Shown piece by piece: positions 32,167 through 40,460 of a stretch of DNA of 40,495 nucleotides. The DNA lies in contig CAZWES010000009.1 in the NCBI GenBank assembly GCA_964632395.1, forward strand, positions 1 to 40,495. Reading direction: 5' to 3'. How positions within the stretch are numbered: the stretch's first letter is position 1; every line of letters begins with the position of its first letter. Made by a program: the position numbers and the translations under genes. The notes beneath the pieces are model-generated. The model ran no database searches. It saw only the letters and a list, made by a program, of their open reading frames with translations, and had not been told where the DNA came from. Source of the stretch: CAZWES01 sp964632395. GTDB taxonomy: Bacteria; Patescibacteriota; Gracilibacteria; Peribacterales; Peribacteraceae.

Positions 32167-32322
32167 ATTGTTATAGGATTATATTGTTNNNNNNNNNNNN
32201 NNNNNNNNNNNNNNNNNNNNNNNNNNNNNNNNNNNNNNNNNNNNNNNNNNNNNNNNNNNNNNNNNNNNNNNNNNNNNNNNNNNNNNNNGCGAACAATATA
32301 ACAATATAATCCTATAACAATG
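32167..32322. other. 100-N assembly gap flanked by an inverted repeat
   Basis: Bases 32189-32288 are N (exactly 100, so the true length is unknown). Left of it lies ATTGTTATAGGATTATATTG and right of it the inverse, 22 bp or more matching. The fold-back repeat probably caused the break in the assembly. The right arm runs up to the start codon at 32320. Confidence 0.95.
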
Positions 32323-33348
32323 CAGCTTTTAACTTTAACTACCGAAGAATACGCCAAAATTCGCCAAAATTTGCCCCTCTGGCAGTCAATTGAGTGGAAA
32401 ACCTACCAAGAGAGCTTGGGGCGACAAACACGCCTCTACGGGCTTAAAAACTCTTCGGGGGAAATTGAGGCAACAGCTCTCGTAATCATCGACAAAACGG
32501 CGTTTAGACTCTCCACATGGGATATCCCCAGAGGCCCAATTTTTGATGATCCAAAGTCAGGCGAAGAGCTTATAAATCACATCATTAAAGAAGCAAAAAA
32601 AGACCGTTGCATGACTCTCTATTTTTCCCCAAAAAATGAGACTCAACTACTCACTACCAACTACCAACTATCCACTAGACACGAACAACCTACAGCAACC
32701 CTCACTCTTGATCTCACACTCACCAATGAAGAACTCATGAAGCAAATGAAACCTAAAGGCAGATACAACATCCGTCTTGCACAAAAAAAGGGCATCACCG
32801 TCACTGAATCAAATGACGTCGACGCCTTTTATGAACTTCTCAAAAAAACTTCGAAGCGTGACGGGTTCAGGATAAAAACAAAAATCCACTACGAAAAATT
32901 TTTAGAGACTCTGCCCGAAAGCTTTTTATTGTTGGCCTCTAGATCGGAATCCGGAACTCAGGACTCGGAATCCGGGACAAATAAAACCCTAATTCCGGAT
33001 TCCGGATTCCGGATTCCGGATTCCGCACCAATCGCTGCACTCATAGGAACAACACACAAAAACACCGGATATTATTACTACGGCGCCTCTGATGATCGTT
33101 ACAAAAACCTGATGGCTCCTTATCTCCTACAATGGGAAGCAATTCGACTGTGCAAAGACCGCGGATGTATCACTTATGATTTATTCGGAATTGCACCAAA
33201 TGATGACCCGGGGCATCCATGGGCAGGAGTGACGAGATTTAAAAAACAGTTCGGAGGAGAGGTTGTGGAGTATCCGCCGGAGCGGGAGATGGTGTTAAGG
33301 CCTGTTTTGAAGAAACTTGTTGGGTGGAAGAGGAGGTTTTTGGGATAA
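32320..33348 (+). CDS. FemAB-family peptidyltransferase with a repeat insert
   Basis: FemX/FemA/MurM-type enzymes add amino acids from aminoacyl-tRNA to the peptidoglycan stem peptide; the fold is a double GNAT. Family marks: LPLWQSIEWKTYQESLG at the start, LMKQMKPKGRYNIRLAQKKG (domain centre), YYYYGASDDRYKNLMAPYLL, and the end GVTRFKKQFGGEVVEYP. 342 residues. Two translated repeats lie inside: QLLTTNYQLSTRHEQ near 109-123, and about residues 209-236 (SESGTQDSESGTNKT... to RIPDS), the second in a loop before APIAALIG. It starts immediately at the repeat right of the gap, without a Shine-Dalgarno sequence. The donor and acceptor cannot be told from sequence. Confidence 0.85.
   Translation: MQLLTLTTEEYAKIRQNLPLWQSIEWKTYQESLGRQTRLYGLKNSSGEIEATALVIIDKTAFRLSTWDIPRGPIFDDPKSGEELINHIIKEAKKDRCMTLYFSPKNETQLLTTNYQLSTRHEQPTATLTLDLTLTNEELMKQMKPKGRYNIRLAQKKGITVTESNDVDAFYELLKKTSKRDGFRIKTKIHYEKFLETLPESFLLLASRSESGTQDSESGTNKTLIPDSGFRIPDSAPIAALIGTTHKNTGYYYYGASDDRYKNLMAPYLLQWEAIRLCKDRGCITYDLFGIAPNDDPGHPWAGVTRFKKQFGGEVVEYPPEREMVLRPVLKKLVGWKRRFLG
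32944..33027. repeat. GGAATCCGG/ATTCCGG inverted repeat, in frame in the FemAB gene
   Basis: About 84 bp: the left half has CGGAATCCGG units, the right half tandem ATTCCGG units that pair with the left. No stop arises in frame. It adds about 28 residues, mostly Ser/Gly/Asp/Thr and Arg-Ile-Pro-Asp-Ser. Confidence 0.85.
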
Positions 33349-33368
33349 CAAAAAAAATCCTCCCATCT

Positions 33369-33400
33369 AAAAAAGACCCCCGCGAACGGGGGTCTTTTTG
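33369..33400. terminator. Bidirectional intrinsic terminator
   Basis: AGACCCCC/GGGGGTCT with the loop GCGAAC, an A-run on the left and TTTTT on the right. It ends the FemAB transcript on the plus strand and the S-layer transcript on the minus strand. Confidence 0.9.
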
Positions 33401-33431
33401 TTTACTCGTTTGTACACTACATGGCTTTCTT

Positions 33432-33461
33432 GTCCCGCGAAGCCCGAAGGCGAAGTGGGAC
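33432..33461. repeat. Short palindromic repeat (CCCGC...GGGAC family), copy 2
   Basis: The outer GTCCC/GGGAC pair and an inner GCCCGAAGGC resemble the repeat at 2653-2682 with small gaps. It touches the stop codon of the S-layer gene. Confidence 0.7.
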
Positions 33462-36400
33462 TAGATGCTGTAACTCGTAGAACTAATCTGCGTCTGGCCG
33501 TACTCAATCCATCTGAAGAGGAACACAGTACTGTCGTTAAGTGAATCACTCCATTGGATGAACGCGCCAGTGCTGCTGAACCTTATTCCATAGTCAGCGT
33601 AGTTGGAGTCGGTCGTAAGATACGATCCGCTATCCGACATTTGGGAGAAGTTCGTGAGCGAAACCGAAATGGATGAACCGGCAGTGGCTACTAGCTGGTT
33701 ATCCGTAATGTCTCCCTCAAGGACAAGCGTGATTGATTCGCCGCTATCCATTTCGAGGTTGACATTTGTGTTGGTTACTCTCAAGCAATCAACAAGCATG
33801 GTTCCGGATCCGATTCCAGCGTTACAGTTACGAGACGATACCGGGGCGTCTGAGTTGTTCAGACTGTTCCCGGCCGTGTTCTTGTACGCCGTACAGCTAA
33901 TCTGCTGCGTCTGGTCGTTCTTGTTGTAAAGATCGAACTCAGATGCATCGATCAGAATGTTGGTTGCAGAAATCTGGAATGTAATACCGGAGAGAGTCAC
34001 CTTGTTGCGGCCACCGAGCGTGTTGTCGTTCGTTGCTGCGGTGAACTTGAATTCGGCAAGTCTCTTGCTTGTTCCCTGCGGAACGTTTGTGCCGTCCGCA
34101 TCGGGGTTCACGTCTTCGATAGAAACAATCTTCGCGAGAACAACATCGTTCTTGTTTCCAACAATAGGCGTGTCGGCGGCAACAGGGGTGCTGGATCCTA
34201 GGTAGATCTCACCTTCCTGTGTCGTGTCGCCATCTGTGACGTTAAGGACGTTGCTTGACTCAAATCCTCGTGCAGTCACAGAACCTGTTCCTGTAGTGGA
34301 GTTCTCGGAACCTTCCTCACGGGAATCCGTGATGGCAAAGAGTGCCAGGCGAATTGCTCCCGTGTTTGTCTGAACAGCTCCGTCCTCATCCGAGAGAAGA
34401 TCCGGACGAACAAGAACATCTACGCGCTCTCCTTCCGGAATGACGAGCTGTTGGCTCTCCATTACCGCACAGAAGGAGTTGGCCCTTACGTCCGTCGCGA
34501 TGTTGTTACAGTTATCAATTGTTGCTGAGGCAAACGATGTGCCCTCACCTTCGCGGTATAGCTTAAGGCGGCTGATATCGTTATTGATTCCTGCATATCC
34601 GGTTGCTCCGGAGTTTGTGAAGATGAAGCGCGTTACGTCGATCGGCTCATCCTCGGCGCGCATCTCCAGACGAAGGATTGCCTCACCAAGCTCGCCGGCA
34701 AGAAGCTGGCGGTTGCGGGTCGGTATAGAGTCCTGCGTCACGAAGAGCGACCCCTGGCTTCTCAGATCGAACCTCTTGGAGGTTGTGGTTGAAACACAAA
34801 TCTGGGTTGTGCCAGTACAGCCGGAGGTTCCGATGGTCGTTAGGGAAGTTCCATCGTCGGCCTCTTCAGCCTCGATGTAGTTCGTTAGACCCGTGTTCAG
34901 ACCAACAGAAATCTCATCACGGTTAAGCGAACCTGCAATGTCTGCGTGTACCTCGAACATCACAGTTTCTTCAGCGGGAATTGTGTATCCGCCTCCTGCA
35001 ATGTCATCGAACGGAACGGAATCTGCCGTGCCAGCTGTGCGAACAGCACCGTCACAGGTGCCTTCACAGCCGCGACCTGATTCCAGAATCGTATCAACTG
35101 TTCCGTCGTCGTCGCTGTCGACCCACAGGGTGTAGTCGCCTGCGTCAACAAGCGATCCCGTGTCGGCCTTGATCGTAATCTGAGTCAGGAATACGTCTTC
35201 TGCTTTTCCGGCAGTTGCCTCAAAGCGCATAAGAGTTACATCCTGAGCATTTTCCACAACTGTGTCGCTTGATCCGAGTGAGCGCTCCGTAACTGAGAGA
35301 ATTGCTGTTGCAACCTCCATGAAGTTACCGGCTACGTCTTCTCCTGGGCGAATGTCTGTGACCTTGTCGCCAGTGGAGAGTCCTTCGGCATCAAAGTTGT
35401 ACTGAGTGGAAGCAGTTACGTATCCACCAAAGTCGCAGCCGCTGGCATTTGTAGTGACGTCCTCGTCCACGCTACAAACGTAGACGCGGAACTTGTCACC
35501 GTTGTCAGGTACATCCGCAATGAAGTCCATGCGGAGCTCCCATCGGCTTGAGTCCCTGAGCACAAAGTCATCAAAGCGATAGATTGCTGTTGCAGACGTT
35601 GTTCCGCTTGTAGCAGCACAGGTGGTTCCCGTCTTGGTTCCGGCATCTGATGAGAGCCTTACACCATCAACAGTTTGTCCTGTAACTGTGTTTCGGATTT
35701 CTACGTCTTCAACGTTTTCGCTGATTGCGTCCGCGGCAGTTCCACCATTGCAGAACAGTGTTCCACCTGTGGAGGTCTGTCCGAGAACAGCTGCATACAT
35801 TTCGTTTACGTTTATGTCTTCTCCACCTGTTACGAAGTCAACATTCGCCATGACGATGTCATCTGCGTCAGGCGTGTATTCCTCTGTAACAGGACCGTCG
35901 ATATCGATCGTTAGCTCACCGGCGTTGATTGTGACGGTTGTTGCTGTTCCGGATGTCGTTACCTGTGATCCGTAGAGCTGTCCGTTCACACCGTAACCGT
36001 AGAGCGAGCCGACTGCAAAGACGTCGTTCGTCTCCTCGAATGAGAATGCAATCGTGTCGGCTGCACCATCCACAATATCGGCAACAGTCTCGAGAGTGAT
36101 CTTGTCACCTTCCAGAACTGTGAACGGTGGGTCGAATGTGAGCGTCACGTAGTCGGCAACAGTCTGCGCCACGGTGTCCGTGAGAGGTGTGCCGTCTGTG
36201 CGCTGCACATAGACGTTTACAAAGTCGCCGTCACTTGCTGTTCCCGAGTTCTCAAGCGTGACGGAGTAGAAAGTTTGGTCTTCCGTTGAGTTCACGGAGA
36301 ACTCCCATTTTCCAATGACTGCGTCTGTGTCGTTGACATCGATCTGCGTTGGAGTGACTGAACGGTATGTAACTGTGACGATACCGGAAGTCACCGCTGC

Positions 36401-37789
36401 AAGTTCGAATGTCTCACCGCGGATTGGGAATGTCCCGGAGACCTGCTGTGCGTTACTAAGAACATCTGATGCCAACTCAACAACATAGTTGTGTCGGCCG
36501 TTCGTGGCGGCTGTGGAAAGGAAGTCTGCCATAAAGTCCACAGTTACGGTCTCACAGGCTTCAATTAGTAGTGGGCGGGAGAACCTGAGGTCTGCCGTCT
36601 GGTCCTCGGAATCGAAGACACGCGTGCGGCTGACCCTTGCTCCGTTCACGCTCATCCATGCATTGGTGATATCTGCCTGTGAACCTTGTCCTTCGTGGAT
36701 GAGTGTCAGGCCTTCGACCTGAATGTCATCCGAGCAGGATGCAGTGAAGTCTGCGGAGAGCATCGCAATTCCGATTGCACCCTGAGGGATTGTGTCGCCG
36801 AGCGGGGTGTTCGGGTTAAGCGAAACCTCTAGTGTTCCTGCCGATGTTGGAACGCTTGTGTGTCCCGTGAAGGTAACAGCGTCATCAAAATCTTCGCCAC
36901 CTGCAGTCATGCCGGATGCGAATAGTGTGTAGCTGTCACCGGGAACCATGGCCTCTTCGAATGTTACCTCTACGACATCCGCGCTTGTTAGGGATGCGCT
37001 GTCGACTGTTAGGCCTTCAACGTCGTAGTTCGCAAGGTCTTCGGCTGCTGCACGGTCCAGGGAACTTATGAACTCAACCTCAATTGTTGTTGCACTGAGT
37101 GTGTTAACTGAGTCAATACCAGTACCTTCGATTATTACTCCTTCTCCGCAATCCGGGTACTGCATACCGAGGTCAACACGGTGGAGCATTACAACCATTT
37201 CGGCGCGGTTCATGTTGTCGCCAGGGCGAACTGTTCCGCGGCCGTCATCACCCTGAAGCACACAGTTGTCTGCGGCTGTCTGGATGGTGTCCGTGTACCA
37301 CTGGCCGGATGGGTTATCTACGAACTGTGGTGCACCGCTTGTTCCAACAAGACCGAAGGAACGAACGATAAGTGCTGCAGCTTCTGCGCGGTTAATCATT
37401 GCGCCTGGGCGTGCGTAGCAAGGGCTGCTGCCGTAGCAGTTGCCATCACCACGTACCCATCCTTCAGCTGCTGCTTCTTCCATGTACCCGTAGTACCAGG
37501 CACCGACGGGAACGTCAGAGAAGCTGGGAACAGATGGTGCTGTTCCAAGGATGCCGCCGTTCAATTCAACGACGAGCTTTGTGAATTCCGCACGGAGAGC
37601 TGGGTCTCCTCCACGGAACCGGGACTGGCTTGAGTCGAGGTAGCCTGCGGCGACAAAGTCGTCTACAGCTTCCTCGTACCAGATCCCTGCAGGAACATCG
37701 TTGTAAGCAAGTGTGATACCTGCCTGCGTTAGCACCAACGCGCTAACCGAAATTCCCGCAATTGCTTTCTTGAATGTAGAAAGATCCAT
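33461..37789 (-). CDS. S-layer protein with three SLH domains and six repeated beta domains
   Basis: 1442 residues, secreted: signal peptide 1-28 (LVLTQAGITLA then YNDVP). Three SLH domains that bind the cell-wall polymer follow (about 30-78, 88-150, 155-205; FSDVPVGAWYYGYMEEAAAE, FVDNPSGQWYTDTIQTAADN, each with NRAE or RAEF). The rest is Thr/Ser/Asp/Gly-rich, with a motif that recurs about every 150-230 residues: ETVTVDFMADF (near 410), DKITLETVADIVD (560), SRWELRMDFIADV (746), EETVMFEVHADIAG (939), ERVDVLVRPDLLS (1119), ESITLVLEGDITD (1349). I read this as six related beta-sandwich domains building the outer lattice. Most Lys is lost in favour of acidic residues, as in other S-layer proteins. 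The 5' region shows no Shine-Dalgarno sequence and no clear promoter. Confidence 0.9.
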   Translation of the reverse strand: MDLSTFKKAIAGISVSALVLTQAGITLAYNDVPAGIWYEEAVDDFVAAGYLDSSQSRFRGGDPALRAEFTKLVVELNGGILGTAPSVPSFSDVPVGAWYYGYMEEAAAEGWVRGDGNCYGSSPCYARPGAMINRAEAAALIVRSFGLVGTSGAPQFVDNPSGQWYTDTIQTAADNCVLQGDDGRGTVRPGDNMNRAEMVVMLHRVDLGMQYPDCGEGVIIEGTGIDSVNTLSATTIEVEFISSLDRAAAEDLANYDVEGLTVDSASLTSADVVEVTFEEAMVPGDSYTLFASGMTAGGEDFDDAVTFTGHTSVPTSAGTLEVSLNPNTPLGDTIPQGAIGIAMLSADFTASCSDDIQVEGLTLIHEGQGSQADITNAWMSVNGARVSRTRVFDSEDQTADLRFSRPLLIEACETVTVDFMADFLSTAATNGRHNYVVELASDVLSNAQQVSGTFPIRGETFELAAVTSGIVTVTYRSVTPTQIDVNDTDAVIGKWEFSVNSTEDQTFYSVTLENSGTASDGDFVNVYVQRTDGTPLTDTVAQTVADYVTLTFDPPFTVLEGDKITLETVADIVDGAADTIAFSFEETNDVFAVGSLYGYGVNGQLYGSQVTTSGTATTVTINAGELTIDIDGPVTEEYTPDADDIVMANVDFVTGGEDINVNEMYAAVLGQTSTGGTLFCNGGTAADAISENVEDVEIRNTVTGQTVDGVRLSSDAGTKTGTTCAATSGTTSATAIYRFDDFVLRDSSRWELRMDFIADVPDNGDKFRVYVCSVDEDVTTNASGCDFGGYVTASTQYNFDAEGLSTGDKVTDIRPGEDVAGNFMEVATAILSVTERSLGSSDTVVENAQDVTLMRFEATAGKAEDVFLTQITIKADTGSLVDAGDYTLWVDSDDDGTVDTILESGRGCEGTCDGAVRTAGTADSVPFDDIAGGGYTIPAEETVMFEVHADIAGSLNRDEISVGLNTGLTNYIEAEEADDGTSLTTIGTSGCTGTTQICVSTTTSKRFDLRSQGSLFVTQDSIPTRNRQLLAGELGEAILRLEMRAEDEPIDVTRFIFTNSGATGYAGINNDISRLKLYREGEGTSFASATIDNCNNIATDVRANSFCAVMESQQLVIPEGERVDVLVRPDLLSDEDGAVQTNTGAIRLALFAITDSREEGSENSTTGTGSVTARGFESSNVLNVTDGDTTQEGEIYLGSSTPVAADTPIVGNKNDVVLAKIVSIEDVNPDADGTNVPQGTSKRLAEFKFTAATNDNTLGGRNKVTLSGITFQISATNILIDASEFDLYNKNDQTQQISCTAYKNTAGNSLNNSDAPVSSRNCNAGIGSGTMLVDCLRVTNTNVNLEMDSGESITLVLEGDITDNQLVATAGSSISVSLTNFSQMSDSGSYLTTDSNYADYGIRFSSTGAFIQWSDSLNDSTVFLFRWIEYGQTQISSTSYSI

Positions 37790-37907
37790 AAGAAAGTTTG
37801 GGAGAAAAGAAATTAAATTGCGTGTTCAAATCGTGATGCATCATCGGCATAAGCAGATGAGCAACTCATTACATATAAGGAGAGTGATTCGAGTACACGC
37901 GAGAGGT

Positions 37908-37951
37908 GTCATGCTGAGCGGAGTCCGCCGAGGCGGACGCAGACGAAGCAT
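37908..37951. repeat. GTCATGCTGAGCGGAG repeat, second copy
   Basis: It starts with GTCATGCTGAGCGGAG and ends with GACGAAGCATG, both found in the large inverted repeat at 1583-1713, with a GTCCGCCGAGGCGGAC hairpin (37923-37938) between them. Confidence 0.75.
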
Positions 37952-38130
37952 GGCACAGAGTTGATATCTAGTTGCACGACTCCGATAAACTTAAAAGAAA
38001 AGTTTGAGATACAGAGTGTGAAGAACCTCATGCATTAATTCTCACATAACAGACACCACGTGATGGCATGATAATGCACCACGTATAGCGTGAGGCTTGC
38101 CGAATTGTGAAGGAACAATCCTCTTCACCC

Positions 38131-38167
38131 GTCCGTAGCTCCCCCGAAGGGAGCGAAGGCGGGAACC
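38131..38167. repeat. Short palindromic repeat (CCGAAGG...GGCGGG family), copy 3
   Basis: A hairpin GCTCCC-CCGAA-GGGAGC followed by GAAGGCGGG, related to the blocks at 2653-2682 and 33432-33461. Confidence 0.6.
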
Positions 38168-38588
38168 GATCTCCGCATGGCTTTTTAGTGTTTTTCAGCC
38201 CTTCTTGGAGATCTGGGGCATCCTAGCAACTGAATCCGCCCGTGAGCAAGATTTACCTGCCGGATGCGCTGCTTTGAACGACCCAAAAAGGCCTTTGTTA
38301 CGTTGGGCTTAAATATGACCCCAATTTGGCCATAAAACTCACTTTTTTGGCTTCCTGTAGCCATTTCTTGGATATTTACCACATGTTAAAACCGTCAGAA
38401 TTCGTGTTTTTGGAGCTATTTATAAGGTTTTGAGCCAGAATTATTCGTATTGCACTATTTACCTTTTATGATCTTATAAGCTCTTTGGGTGCTTTGTCAG
38501 AACCATTTTCCATAATGTATTTAGAATCTTACCCACGAAAAAACTGAAGATTTGACAAATATTGTTTTCTGAATGTTAAGGATTTTTG

Positions 38589-40112
38589 TCATTTCCTCCT
38601 CTCAATCGGCAGAACTTTCTGTCCATCTGGCAAATCCTCGATGATAAACCCCTTAGATTTGGCCTCATCTCGCAATTTATCTGACTTTTGATAGTCCCCT
38701 GCCCTCCGAGCTTTCTCACGCTCTTCTGCAATCTTCACTATTTCATCAGGAATATCGAACGATTCTGAACCAAAACACCCGAAAGTATTTTCAAGCATTG
38801 ACACGAATTCGGAGATCTCTGCACTTTCCTCATCTGATAATTCCGATTGATTCCGTGACCACGCCATCGCATCAAAAACAATTGAAAGTGCTTCCGGCGT
38901 ATTCAGATCATCATTCATCGCATTAACAAACCGTTGGACATATTCCTTAATTCCCCCCACTTTTTCGGATGCACTTTCCTCCGACGGAGACGCCCTCTTG
39001 GGCGTCTCCACGGCGATGTCTTCCACCCATTCGACCACTTTTAACCTTGCCTTACGCGCATCCTCTAACCCCTTCCATGTGAATTGCGTATGCGACCTGT
39101 AATGCGATGATAAAAATAAATATCTGAGATCCAGCGCCGAGAATCCCCTCTCGATGATATCCGGCAAACTGAGAACATTCCCGAGCGACTTACTCATCTT
39201 TTCAACTCGCCCTGAGTTTGTCGAAGGGTCACCAAAATTGACTCTCCTCTTGTGCAGCCAATATCGCACAAATGGCTTACCAGAGGCACATTCGCTCTGT
39301 GCAATCTCACATTCGTGATGTGGGAAGATGTTATCTTCACCACCTGTATGTATATCAATCTCTTCCCCGAGGAATTTTGTGCTCATTGCTGAGCACTCTA
39401 CGTGCCAACCTGGGAAACCCGCACTCGCATCCTCCCCCACTCCGCTAACTCTCTCTCCCCCCGGGAATGACCAACGAAGAACATGATCCGAGTTCTCCCC
39501 CACGCACTTCTTCCACAGTGCAAAGTCGGCCGGATGCTTTTTGCTTTCCTTCATTTCGACTCTTACGCCTGTTTCCAGTTTGCCCAGGTTTGCCAGGGTG
39601 TTTCCCGACAGTTTGCCATACCCGGGAAAGCTCTCCACAGAGAAATAAATTCCGTCTTCAGCATCATACGCATGACCCTTCTCGACCAACTTTTGAATAA
39701 GTGAAATCATTTCGGAAATTGTTTCGGTCGCAAGTGGCCTGTGATCAGGCTCCAACATGTTCAGAGCTTTTTCATCCTCCAGATATTCCTCTGCATACCT
39801 CTTTGCAATCTCGAGCGGATCAACTTTTTCCTCACGCGCTTTCTTTTCAACTTTATCTTCACCACCTGCATCAGCATTTTGATCCGCCGTTAAATGGCCA
39901 ACGTCTGTGATGTTTTTAACATGCGTAACTTTTAACCCGATCACCTCAAGCCACCTGCGCAAAAGATCAGCCATCAAAAACGATGCGTAGTTCCCAATGT
40001 GGGGACGCCCGTAAACTGTTGGGCCACATGTATAGAACTTAACTTTCCCTTCCTCCATCGGAACAAATTCTTCCTTCTTTTTGGTCAGAGTATTGAAGAG
40101 CTTTAAGAGCAT
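38589..40112 (-). CDS. cysS: Cysteinyl-tRNA synthetase with repeat inserts
   Basis: Charges tRNA-Cys. Class I signatures: YTCGPTVYGRPHIGN (zinc Cys and the HIGH-type motif) near residues 28-42, GWHVECSAM (zinc Cys), PHHECEIAQSE (zinc His and neighbours), and KMSKSLGN near 304. 507 residues against about 461 in E. coli. Part of the excess sits at translated repeats: DPSTNSGR (about 295-302) placed directly before VEKMSKS, VETPKRASPSEE (about 367-378), and a possible third near 219-229 (RVSGVGEDASA) just before GFPGWH. The start ATG at 40112 (MLLKLFNTLTKKKEEF) has no Shine-Dalgarno sequence. It is a single gene, between the S-layer region and the right-edge MITE. Confidence 0.95.
   Translation of the reverse strand: MLLKLFNTLTKKKEEFVPMEEGKVKFYTCGPTVYGRPHIGNYASFLMADLLRRWLEVIGLKVTHVKNITDVGHLTADQNADAGGEDKVEKKAREEKVDPLEIAKRYAEEYLEDEKALNMLEPDHRPLATETISEMISLIQKLVEKGHAYDAEDGIYFSVESFPGYGKLSGNTLANLGKLETGVRVEMKESKKHPADFALWKKCVGENSDHVLRWSFPGGERVSGVGEDASAGFPGWHVECSAMSTKFLGEEIDIHTGGEDNIFPHHECEIAQSECASGKPFVRYWLHKRRVNFGDPSTNSGRVEKMSKSLGNVLSLPDIIERGFSALDLRYLFLSSHYRSHTQFTWKGLEDARKARLKVVEWVEDIAVETPKRASPSEESASEKVGGIKEYVQRFVNAMNDDLNTPEALSIVFDAMAWSRNQSELSDEESAEISEFVSMLENTFGCFGSESFDIPDEIVKIAEEREKARRAGDYQKSDKLRDEAKSKGFIIEDLPDGQKVLPIERRK
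38986..39009. repeat. Perfect hairpin repeat GGAGACGCCC, in frame in cysS
   Basis: A 10-bp perfect stem (GGAGACGCCC and its complement) with a 4-nt loop. It encodes ETPKRASP in the linker after the anticodon-stem-contact region. Confidence 0.75.
39210..39228. repeat. CCCTGAGTTTGTCGAAGGG repeat, in frame in cysS
   Basis: This 19-bp semi-palindrome is a well-known type of short dispersed repeat in metagenome-derived genomes. On the coding strand it encodes DPSTNSG immediately before the KMSKS loop. Confidence 0.75.
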
Positions 40113-40184
40113 ACGGATATTGTGTCAGTGAATTGATGAAATGCGAAGGGTATAAGTTGATCAGAGTGGGGGAGTGATACGTTC

Positions 40185-40269
40185 TGGCAAAATCCTAATT
40201 TGGTTTACCCAAAGCTTGACTCAGTTTGCCAAGGGTTTGCCAGCAGTCTGTACCGCTTTGCCATATAAT
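40185..40269 (+). promoter_or_regulatory. Phased TTTGCCA heptamers next to a -10 box
   Basis: TTTGCCA occurs at 40225, 40236 and 40257 (steps of 11 and 21 bp, one and two helical turns), with an inverted copy at 40185-40191. The last copy abuts TATAAT (40264-40269). No -35 box is at the proper distance, so activation by a protein bound to the heptamers is possible. The controlled gene would lie to the right, outside the window. The rest of 40113-40301 shows no gene. Confidence 0.4.
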
Positions 40270-40301
40270 ATAAGGTAGAAGAATTTACGGGTAAAGTATG
40301 A

Positions 40302-40431
40302 TACGGCTACGCGATGATAGTATTGTCAATGTGGATGGAATTTTTACCTAATACCGGCGTAGCGATATCGCTACGCCGGTATTATGAACTTGTCGCAAAA
40401 ATATAATTGGTACTAACATCGCGAAGCCGTA
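40302..40431. mobile_element. MITE-like element, copy 2 (intergenic)
   Basis: 130 bp with ends TACGGCTACGCGAT and the complement of TACGGCTTCGCGAT (one mismatch between arms), and a 36-bp perfect palindrome (40349-40384) whose core is identical to that of copy 1 at 12916-13047. The DNA between the ends and the centre differs from copy 1. The flanks TGA and TGC do not form a clean duplication. Confidence 0.8.
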
Positions 40432-40460
40432 TGCATTATTCAGTGAAAAACCCTGTGCTA

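Larger units (their letters stand above)
37790..38588. other. Long intergenic region between the S-layer gene and cysS
   Basis: About 800 bp without a convincing gene. It holds the upstream region of the S-layer gene (37790-37900, AT-rich) and two dispersed repeats (37908-37951 and 38131-38167). About 200 bp of AT-rich sequence follow after 38390, running to the cysS stop. A 65-codon frame on the minus strand (38185-38382) has no family features and I leave it out. The long leader would suit a highly expressed S-layer transcript, but I cannot place the promoter. Confidence 0.6.

Noticed and set aside
33001..33027. CRISPR-like tandem repeat in the FemAB gene
   Set aside because: The units are 7 bp and contiguous with no spacers; it is a simple tandem repeat. 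No CRISPR array or cas gene was seen in the window.
38185..38382. 65-codon frame on the minus strand between the S-layer gene and cysS
   Set aside because: No family features, no ribosome site, and its end runs into a dispersed repeat region; base composition resembles the surrounding non-coding DNA.
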